Source of the DNA: JBBRLG01 sp038231495
GTDB taxonomy: Bacteria; Planctomycetota; Planctomycetia; Gemmatales; Gemmataceae
Direction of reading: 5' to 3'
Length of the DNA: 12,353 nucleotides
NCBI GenBank assembly: GCA_038231495.1
Contig: JBBRLG010000182.1
Location: 1 to 12,353 of the forward strand
Below, piece by piece: positions 7,344 to 12,353 of the stretch (the stretch's first letter is position 1; each line of letters starts with the position of its first letter). The notes under the pieces are model-generated. The model was not told the DNA's origin and did not search any database. It saw only the letters and a list, made by a program, of their open reading frames with translations. Made by a program: the position numbers and the translations under genes.

Positions 7344-7496
7344 GTGCGTCTCAGCGACGCCCTGGTACGGGGCCGCGTCGAAGGCTACAGCATCGACCGC
7401 CTCTTCCGGTGTCTGAACGCCCTCGGTCCGCGCGTCGAGATCGCCGTCCGACCGAACCCCAACAATGCCGAAACGTGTGCGGTCGTGGTGAAGTAA
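7344..7496 (+). pseudogene. C-terminal remnant of a HigA/XRE-family antitoxin
   Basis: The plus frame from GTG 7344 to TAA 7494-7496 encodes 50 residues. VRLSDALVRGRVEGYSIDRL, continuing FRCLNALGPRVEIAVRP, matches the second half of HigA2-type XRE antitoxins (pattern: hydrophobic-S-DLVRGR-x-x-x-FS-x-D-x-L-x-x-x-L-x-x-LG-x-x-VEI). The first half, helices 1-3 including the start of the HTH, is missing. In its place the frame runs back into a repeat-like sequence. No RelE/HigB-type toxin gene is next to it. It probably has no activity; a short HTH fragment expressed from GTG cannot be excluded. Confidence 0.6.
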
Positions 7497-7536
7497 CCCG
7501 CGTTGCGGAGGCGGATGCCTCGTCAAAGAAAGAAAG

Positions 7537-7778
7537 GTAACCGTTCACCGCGTTGTTGAAAACCAGCCAACCGTAGACCTGGCGCGCTATCATTTCCGCG
7601 ACGACCCATTCGTTTCGCGTGGCTTGAGAGCAAAGGAAACGAACTTTACTTCCGCAAGTGCTTATCGGGTATTCTCTTGGGGAAGTTCGTTTCCCGACCC
7701 CCTGACACACCCCCCCTGGATTCTCTCCTGCCGTTGCTGTCCAATCATGTCCACTGCCCGCACCCGGTGAACGGTTAC
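7537..7778. mobile_element. MITE-like segment with 14-bp terminal inverted repeats
   Basis: GTAACCGTTCACCG (7537-7550) and CGGTGAACGGTTAC (7765-7778) are exact reverse complements bounding 242 bp. The span has no coding capacity and sits in a scarred region, which fits a non-autonomous element or the deleted remnant of an insertion sequence. The flanking 8 bp (AAAGAAAG left, AAAAACTG right) are not a target duplication, so recent transposition is not shown. A GTAA terminus is shared by IS66-type elements, but assignment is speculative. Confidence 0.4.
7635..7694. repeat. 12-bp inverted repeat inside the MITE-like segment
   Basis: GGAAACGAACTT (7635-7646) pairs perfectly with AAGTTCGTTTCC (7683-7694) around a 36-nt loop. 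It could form a hairpin in DNA or RNA. There is no adjoining T-tract in either direction, so it is not a simple terminator. Confidence 0.6.
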
Positions 7779-7804
7779 AAAAACTGCTAGCCGCGCGAGT
7801 GCGC

Positions 7805-7833
7805 TTGCCAACCCGCGCAGGGCAAGGTAGCAT
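7805..7833 (+). promoter_or_regulatory. Promoter candidate for the ZIP gene
   Basis: -35 TTGCCA (7805-7810, five of six) and -10 TAGCAT (7828-7833, four of six) are separated by 17 bp and would start transcription near 7840, about 36 nt before ATG 7876. It lies just outside the right end of the MITE-like segment. Confidence 0.4.
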
Positions 7834-7875
7834 GGCCCACTGGTATTACGAAGTCTTACCCATGAGACTCGTCCC

Positions 7876-8751
7876 ATGAGCAGTATTTTCTGGTTGCTTG
7901 CCTACAGCGTCGGCATCCTGTTATTCTCCCTGCTAGGTGGCTTTTTGCCCTTGGTGCGGCGTCCGAGCCATACGCGCTTGCAACTCTACCTCAGCTTGTC
8001 GGCAGGGGTCATGCTCGGTGCGGCATTCTTTCACCTCATGCCGGAGGCCATGGATAAGTCCGGTGCGCTTTTTGGGTGGTGGATGTCCCTCGGCGTTATC
8101 GGCCTGTTTTGCATTGAGCGCTTTCTTGCTCCGCACACCCATGAGCCGAGCGCTCCAAGCGAGCAAGACCACGGGCATTCTCACGGCCATTCTCATGCCG
8201 CTGCCCCGCCGATTGCGGGTTGGATGGCGGTGCTTGGTTTGACGATCCACACTTTCATGAATGGCGTGGGACTCGCCGCGGCGGTTCAGTATGACGACAA
8301 GGCACGAGGGGAGGGCTGGCTGTTCCTGCCGGGTATTGCCTTGTTTCTGGCGGTCGTCTTGCACAAACCGGCCGACGCGCTGGCGATCACCACCGTACTC
8401 AGTCGGAAGGGCGTTCAGCCCTGGAAACTTGGCCTCGTGCAATTCGGCTTTGCGGCAATGGTTCCCGTTGGCATCGCCGCGTTCCATATCACTCGCGGGG
8501 CGATAACGAAGGATTTAGAGAACCAAATTACCGGCTTTGCGTTGGCCTTTTCTTCCGGCACCTTCATACTGATTGCCCTGTCCGATTTGCTGCCCGAAGT
8601 TCAATTCCACCGGCACGACCGCATTCCCCTGTTCCTGGCGCTCCTATTCGGAATCGTGTTGATGGGAGGCATCGCCTTGTTGGAAGAACAAAAACACGCG
8701 GAGGCGCCGACCACAAAGGAAAGCGATAAGGGGGACCACCACAACGACTAA
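7876..8751 (+). CDS. ZIP-family divalent metal transporter
   Basis: 291-aa inner-membrane protein, probably moving zinc or another divalent metal into the cytoplasm. Eight hydrophobic segments fit the ZIP fold: about 3-25, 37-57, 65-84, 113-134, 146-165, 185-204, 217-239 and 249-270. LSAGVMLGAAFFHLMPEA (41-58) matches the ZIP TM2 motif. The cytoplasmic loop before TM4 is His-rich (HGHSHGHSH, 99-107), a usual metal-sensing or metal-delivery feature. TM4 carries HTFMNG (125-130) and TM5 HKPADA (163-168), where most ZIPs have HN-x-x-[DE]G and HE-x-P-[QE]E; the first His of each is kept but some acidic ligands differ. ATG 7876 overlaps the stop of a five-codon ORF. It is convergent with the TPR gene, with a 14-bp gap. 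Metal preference is unknown. Confidence 0.88.
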   Translation: MSSIFWLLAYSVGILLFSLLGGFLPLVRRPSHTRLQLYLSLSAGVMLGAAFFHLMPEAMDKSGALFGWWMSLGVIGLFCIERFLAPHTHEPSAPSEQDHGHSHGHSHAAAPPIAGWMAVLGLTIHTFMNGVGLAAAVQYDDKARGEGWLFLPGIALFLAVVLHKPADALAITTVLSRKGVQPWKLGLVQFGFAAMVPVGIAAFHITRGAITKDLENQITGFALAFSSGTFILIALSDLLPEVQFHRHDRIPLFLALLFGIVLMGGIALLEEQKHAEAPTTKESDKGDHHND

Positions 8752-8765
8752 CGCGGGTTGGCCTA

Positions 8766-11231
8766 TTACTTCTGCTGCCGTAGTTGCTTCACCAGCCCGT
8801 CCACGTCGTCCCAAAACTTCTGCCACGCGACCCGCTCACCCTCGTTCAATTTCTGCAACGCATCCTTGCCGCGGACGCCGGCGAAGGCGCGCTCTTGCTT
8901 CCAGCGCAGCATCGCGGCGCGCGCCAGGGCGCGGTCCACGCCCTTGTCGCTGGCGGCGAGCTTGGTCCACAGACCGAGGTCGTCCTGTAGCCAGTGTCGG
9001 GCCTGGGTGCGTTGTCGCTGCCGGTCCAACTCCTGGAAGGAGGCCACGTCCTCGCCCTGCCCGGCACCCGCCAGCGCGGCGGCACAGGCCGCGTCGAAGC
9101 GATAGCCCAGGCGCAGGTCGTTCGCCACCTCCGGCCGCAGGTTGAAGGCTTCCGCGTAAAAGACCGCCGCGTTGTTGAACTGGTGCTTGAGGAACTGGCA
9201 CAAGCGGGCCACCGCGATCTGCTCCTCCGGGCCGTTGAACCGCAGTTCACCGGTGAGAATGAGTGGGAACCGGTATATCAACTTATTATTATCCGGCTTT
9301 TCATTATCCAACTGTTCCCAGCTTTGGTACTCGGCCTTTTGCTTGTGCAAAGGGGGCCGCAGCTGGTGCTTTTCAGGGACGGCGGTCGGCTTGAGGCCCG
9401 CGTCCAAGACTTTGATCGCTTCGTCCAGCTGGCCCTTTTCCACCAAGTCTTTGGCCAGGTCCAGGTACGCGGTTGCAGAACGCGGGTTGAGTTCCAGGGC
9501 GGTGCGGTACTCGCGGATCGCGCCGGCCAGGTCGCCCTTGAGGCCAAGGACGAAACCCAGGTGTTCGTGCGGCAGGTTGTCGCGCGGGGCCAACTCCGCC
9601 GCCGACTGAAAGGACCGCAGCGCGCCGTCAAAGTCTCCTTTGTTACGCAAGGCCGCGCCGAGGTTGAGGTAAGTCGCCGGGAAGCCGGGGTCGATTTCCA
9701 GGGCGGCGCGGAAAGTCTCCAACGCCTCGTCCACGTCGCCTTTGGCCAGCTGCGTGTTGCCGAGGTTGTTGTGCGCCGCCACGGACTTCGGCTCGATTGC
9801 CAGGGCCTTTTTGTGGGCGGCGGCGGCACCGTCGAGGTCGTACTGCGCATCCAGAACCAGGCCGAGGTTGGTAAGGGCGGTCGCCGATTTTTTGTCGATT
9901 TCGAGTGCGTCGTTGAAGGCGCGGACGGCCGCCGGCAGGTCGCCCTTGGCCTGCAACGCCGCACCCAGGTTAATCAGGGTCTCGACCCGTTTCGGTTCGA
10001 TGTCGAGCGCCGTCCGGAACGACGCCAGGGCACCTTCCACGTCGCCCTTGAGTAGCTGCGCCGTGCCGAGGTTGTTCTGCACGGCGACGTTGCGGGAATC
10101 GTAACTCAGGGCTTTTTGGTAAGCGCGGATGGCCTCGTCGATTTCGCCGTTGACCCGCAAGGCCAGGCCGAGGTGGTTGTACACCGCCGCGGTCGGCGTC
10201 CGCAGCGCGGCGGCGGTCGTCAGGAAGCGCAGCGAATCGGTCCGGTCCTTCGCCCCGTGCCCGCGGCCGAGGAGGGCACCGAGGGTATAGTTGAGCCAGA
10301 AGTCCTGGGGAAAGCGTTCCTGGCCGCGGCGCAGGATGTCGGCCGCTTCCGTGGGGGCACCCAGCTGATCCAGCGCGTCGCCCAGGCGGCGCACGGATCG
10401 CGGCGGCTGCCCTTGGAGGTCGAGGCCTTTCGCCAGGGCGACCAGGTCCGCGCGTTTGTTGGCCGCGACCGCCCTGGCAACTTGCTTCAGAATGGAATGC
10501 GGATCGGTGTCGGCGGCGTCGGTGACCACGACCACCTCCAGCAGTTTCCGGCGCTCGGCCGCGTCGGGAGTGATGTCCGCCCAGTCCAGCACACCATCGA
10601 GCGCCGCGTCGCGGTTGGGCAAGGGCTGGAGCTTTTTCGCCGACAAGCCGGCGTCCAGGATGCGCATGTTGATGCCGAATTCCCGGAACGTCCGGGCGTA
10701 CTCGTTGGCAATCTCGGTCGCCTGGTCCTTGCCTTCGGGGCGGCGCAACCGCAAGGCGTCGAGTTGGTTCGACAGGTCGAGTGCCTTCTTCGACTGGTCC
10801 AGTTCGGCGCGGACGCCCAGGACTTTCTGCTTCAGCTCGTCCGTGCCGTCGCCGACCTTGAACACGGCGTCGGCCCGTTTGGCGGCCTCCTCCGCGGCGG
10901 TGAGCGTGGTCTGCCATTGTTGCGGGCGGTCGGCCTGAGACCTGCCTTGCTCGGCCAGGTCGTGTGCCTCGTTCAGCGCGGTCGTCACCTCGCGCTCGAC
11001 CTTCTCCGCGTGCTGCGACGCCTCGGTCCGGCGCTCCTTTTGCACCTGGGAGTACCACAACAGGCCGCCGACCGCGAGCAGGACCAGCAGCAAGGTTTCG
11101 ACCCCCAACCCAACGGCCAGCCATTGCAATCGTTTTTCCAGCGCGTGAATGACTTCCTCCGGCGGCGGGGCGATCGCAGCGGCCTTGGGGGCGGGGGGCG
11201 TCTCGTCGTCGTATTCGTCACGGCCGGACAT
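8766..11231 (-). CDS. Membrane-anchored TPR protein with planctomycete kinase-associated C-terminal module
   Basis: 821-aa protein with ATG 11231 and GGAG 7 nt upstream. A Pro/Ala-rich cytoplasmic tail (1-37) precedes a single membrane helix at about 38-60 (VETLLLVLLAVGGLLWY), so the rest is probably periplasmic or paryphoplasmic. Residues 61-155 are charged and helical, likely coiled coil. Eight 34-residue TPRs run from 349 to about 618, each built on the N-x-LG-x-x-L-x-x-KGD pattern. Residues 685-821, with FYAEAFNLRPEVANDLRLGYR and a KD-x-L-x-x-L-x-x-x-ER-x-x-W-x-x-x-W-x-DV ending, resemble the tail I recall behind Ser/Thr kinase-TPR proteins of planctomycetes. No kinase HRD or DFG motif is present. 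A scaffold role is likely; partners are unknown. Convergent with the ZIP gene. Confidence 0.85.
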   Translation of the reverse strand: MSGRDEYDDETPPAPKAAAIAPPPEEVIHALEKRLQWLAVGLGVETLLLVLLAVGGLLWYSQVQKERRTEASQHAEKVEREVTTALNEAHDLAEQGRSQADRPQQWQTTLTAAEEAAKRADAVFKVGDGTDELKQKVLGVRAELDQSKKALDLSNQLDALRLRRPEGKDQATEIANEYARTFREFGINMRILDAGLSAKKLQPLPNRDAALDGVLDWADITPDAAERRKLLEVVVVTDAADTDPHSILKQVARAVAANKRADLVALAKGLDLQGQPPRSVRRLGDALDQLGAPTEAADILRRGQERFPQDFWLNYTLGALLGRGHGAKDRTDSLRFLTTAAALRTPTAAVYNHLGLALRVNGEIDEAIRAYQKALSYDSRNVAVQNNLGTAQLLKGDVEGALASFRTALDIEPKRVETLINLGAALQAKGDLPAAVRAFNDALEIDKKSATALTNLGLVLDAQYDLDGAAAAHKKALAIEPKSVAAHNNLGNTQLAKGDVDEALETFRAALEIDPGFPATYLNLGAALRNKGDFDGALRSFQSAAELAPRDNLPHEHLGFVLGLKGDLAGAIREYRTALELNPRSATAYLDLAKDLVEKGQLDEAIKVLDAGLKPTAVPEKHQLRPPLHKQKAEYQSWEQLDNEKPDNNKLIYRFPLILTGELRFNGPEEQIAVARLCQFLKHQFNNAAVFYAEAFNLRPEVANDLRLGYRFDAACAAALAGAGQGEDVASFQELDRQRQRTQARHWLQDDLGLWTKLAASDKGVDRALARAAMLRWKQERAFAGVRGKDALQKLNEGERVAWQKFWDDVDGLVKQLRQQK
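9372..10187 (-). repeat. Eight-unit TPR array with 102-bp DNA periodicity
   Basis: Codons 349-620 of the TPR gene encode eight consecutive 34-residue units. Short words such as GTCGCCCTTG (minus-strand CAAGGGCGAC, encoding KGD) recur at multiples of 102 bp. The pattern indicates expansion by internal duplication. Confidence 0.8.
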
Positions 11232-11238
11232 GGAATGA

Positions 11239-11242
11239 CTCC
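11239..11242 (-). promoter_or_regulatory. Shine-Dalgarno of the TPR gene
   Basis: GGAG on the minus strand, 7 nt before ATG 11231, supports this start. Confidence 0.5.
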
Positions 11243-11343
11243 GCGAAGAAGTAGCGTGATGGCCCGGTTCCTGGTCGGCAGCGCTCGCGCGACGGCAATG
11301 CGCAAAACTTCAAGGCAAACGAGCGCGGGCAATCCTTTCCCCG

Positions 11344-11372
11344 ATTATCCCTGGGAAGGGTCCGGATGTCTC
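11344..11372 (-). promoter_or_regulatory. Promoter candidate for the TPR gene
   Basis: On the minus strand, -35 GAGACA (11372-11367, four of six) and -10 GATAAT (11349-11344, five of six) have a 17-bp spacer. The predicted leader is about 105 nt. No riboswitch-like structure was recognised in it. Confidence 0.35.
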
Positions 11373-11432
11373 GCCCATTTTGCCTTCTTCGCCAGATAAG
11401 GACGCGGCAGAGGTGCGATAACCGTTTATGAA

Positions 11433-11468
11433 AAGGCGAGCGGAGGACGAAAGTTCGCCGCTCGCCTT
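11433..11468 (-). terminator. Rho-independent-type terminator of the zinc hydrolase gene
   Basis: AAGGCGAGCGG (11433-11443) and CCGCTCGCCTT (11458-11468) form a perfect 11-bp stem with a 14-nt loop. On the minus strand the stem ends in a run of four T. It begins 11 nt after the stop codon of the hydrolase and separates it from the TPR gene, so the two are probably transcribed independently. Confidence 0.7.
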
Positions 11469-11479
11469 GCCGCCGCGTC

Positions 11480-12325
11480 TCAATAAGGCTTCGGCAGCTT
11501 GGCGCTGCGCAACCACGCGCTGTACCACAAGTCCATCGTGAACTGCGCCCCGGCCTGGCAACGCGCCAGGATGAACTTACGGCTCTCGTCCGTCGGCTTC
11601 TCGATGGCCCCCGCCGCGTCCAGCTCATAGCACTTGTCGATCTGCTCGTGCGATTCCTTGATCATTTTCAGCGTGTGGACCCAAACGTCGTCGATCTGCT
11701 TGGCCTTCAGGCCGCGGGCGATCTCCTCCGCCGTGAAGTTGTTCTTTTCGGGGAAAGCGTCGATCCGCGCGTGGATGCCTTTTTGCTTGAGTTTGCCGTC
11801 CACCTTGCGACCGTCGTAGTTGCGCGTCGTATGCAAGGGCATCACACAATCGCCGGTGAAGTGGGACAGGTTGCCGGCGTACACCAGGCACTTCGCCTGG
11901 GCCGCCTTGTTTTCCGGGTCGGCCCGGTAGTCGTAGAAAGCACAACTTAAGCGGTCGTAATTCTCCGCGATGGCGTAGGGCAACATGCCGACGCGCTCCG
12001 GCTCCTTTTTCAACTCGATCAACAGCGCGATGGCCTTGTAGCGGTCGGCGGGCAGCTCCTTCCCTTCAAAATCTTCGAGGTCGAGGAAGTGGTCGGGTGA
12101 CTCGGCGGCGCGGAGGTGCTTGGCGGCGGGGTTCTTCCAGCGGTCCGGGTCGCCCGACGAGTGGGCCAGGGCCTTGCCGCCGGCGCGGAAAAAGGCCGGC
12201 ATGTCGTCGGGCAGCCCGGCCGCGCCGGCCTCGGCGATGGTTTCGTGCCCCTTGACCCACCATGCGGGCGCCACGCCGACGAACACCGCCGCCGACACCA
12301 GGACGGCCAGGATGTACTTTTTCAC
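11480..12325 (-). CDS. Secreted S1/P1 nuclease / zinc phospholipase C-family hydrolase
   Basis: 281-aa exported phosphodiesterase-type enzyme. Residues 1-21 are a signal peptide (MKK, a hydrophobic core, then APA), with cleavage predicted between Ala21 and Trp22. This makes Trp22 the new N-terminus, and S1/P1 enzymes use an N-terminal Trp as a zinc ligand. The full trinuclear-zinc set can be assigned by eye: Trp22, His27 (KGHE), Asp61 (DPDRW), His79 (SPDHF), His155 and Asp159 (LSHFTGD), His165 (PLHTT), His185 and Asp189 (HARID). The spacings Trp-x4-His, His-x3-Asp-x5-His and His-x3-Asp agree with S1/P1. The length fits the family. The start is GTG with a strong AAGGAGG site. Substrate may be nucleic acid or phospholipid, which cannot be separated here. 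It is followed by a hairpin terminator. Confidence 0.85.
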   Translation of the reverse strand: MKKYILAVLVSAAVFVGVAPAWWVKGHETIAEAGAAGLPDDMPAFFRAGGKALAHSSGDPDRWKNPAAKHLRAAESPDHFLDLEDFEGKELPADRYKAIALLIELKKEPERVGMLPYAIAENYDRLSCAFYDYRADPENKAAQAKCLVYAGNLSHFTGDCVMPLHTTRNYDGRKVDGKLKQKGIHARIDAFPEKNNFTAEEIARGLKAKQIDDVWVHTLKMIKESHEQIDKCYELDAAGAIEKPTDESRKFILARCQAGAQFTMDLWYSAWLRSAKLPKPY

Positions 12326-12332
12326 GAACTTG

Positions 12333-12339
12333 CCTCCTT
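12333..12339 (-). promoter_or_regulatory. Strong Shine-Dalgarno fixing a GTG start
   Basis: AAGGAGG on the minus strand lies 7 nt before the GTG start of the zinc hydrolase. It is the best ribosome site in the window and supports the non-ATG start together with the signal peptide. Position may be off by one base. Confidence 0.75.
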
Positions 12340-12353
12340 CCGTAGTAACCGTC

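Larger units (their letters stand above)
7254..7875. other. Scarred intergenic region, no intact gene
   Basis: This stretch of about 620 bp between the ATPase and the ZIP transporter has no convincing intact gene in any frame. It contains a repeat-like segment (7317-7343), a truncated XRE antitoxin frame (7344-7496), a pair of perfect 14-bp inverted repeats 242 bp apart, an inner 12-bp inverted repeat, and a promoter-like sequence before the ZIP gene. Minus-strand frames across it give low-complexity, Arg/Ser-rich translations with no motif. Confidence 0.7.

Noticed and set aside
7346..7360. GCGTC-TCAGC-GACGC hairpin in the antitoxin remnant
   Set aside because: Five-bp arms within coding-derived, high-G+C sequence are expected by chance and no T-tract follows.
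7529..7786. 8-bp target-site duplication around the 14-bp inverted repeats
   Set aside because: The flanks AAAGAAAG and AAAAACTG share only A-rich sequence and are not duplicates.
7351..7833. Minus-strand open frame across the scarred region as a real gene
   Set aside because: It passes through the inverted repeats and antitoxin remnant, and its translation shows no domain, hydrophobic pattern or conserved motif.
9372..10187. CRISPR-like regular repeat array
   Set aside because: The 102-bp period is coding and explained by 34-residue TPRs; there are no short identical repeats with unique spacers.
10116..11399. Long plus-strand open frame opposite the TPR gene
   Set aside because: Composition and lack of motifs fit an antisense shadow, while the minus strand encodes clear TPRs with a good start.

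Overview
The window looks like chromosomal DNA of a planctomycete, most likely in or near the Gemmataceae. This is inferred from the high G+C, a polymerase/ligase-type membrane protein with a fused TPR tail, a TPR protein whose C-terminal module I recall from planctomycete Ser/Thr kinase-TPR proteins, and dispersed intergenic repeats of a type common in that phylum. No rRNA, tRNA, CRISPR array, phage gene or intact transposase was seen.

Layout, left to right. (1) 2-2506, plus strand: a Wzy/WaaL-type O-antigen ligase or polymerase with a C-terminal TPR region, cut by the left edge. It is followed after 28 bp by a K+-channel-like protein (2535-3680), probably in the same transcript. (2) 3682-3820: a perfect 48-bp inverted repeat that fills the gap between two convergent genes. 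(3) Minus strand, 5596 down to 3833: a MarR-family repressor followed by a flavin-dependent halogenase-like FAD enzyme. The promoter carries a perfect TATAAT and has a 14-bp palindrome in its spacer, and the transcript may be leaderless. (4) Plus strand, 5720-7225: a complete double-NBD sugar ABC-transporter ATPase of RbsA/MglA type, with no permease or binding protein beside it. (5) 7221-7875: a scarred region of about 650 bp. It holds a 14-bp tandem repeat over the ATPase stop codon, a repeat-like stretch joined to the C-terminal half of a HigA/XRE antitoxin, and a 242-bp segment bounded by perfect 14-bp inverted repeats (MITE-like). (6) 7876-8751, plus strand: a ZIP-family metal transporter with a His-rich loop, convergent with a 14-bp gap to (7) 8766-11231, minus strand: a membrane-anchored protein with eight 34-residue TPRs. 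(8) 11480-12325, minus strand: a secreted S1/P1-nuclease/phospholipase-C-type trinuclear zinc hydrolase with a strong Shine-Dalgarno, a GTG start and a hairpin terminator.

Functionally the window is mostly unrelated housekeeping and envelope genes. The only clear regulated module is MarR-halogenase, where a self-repressing sensor appears to control one FAD enzyme. The most unusual non-coding structures are the 48-bp palindrome and the 7.2-7.9 kb scar.
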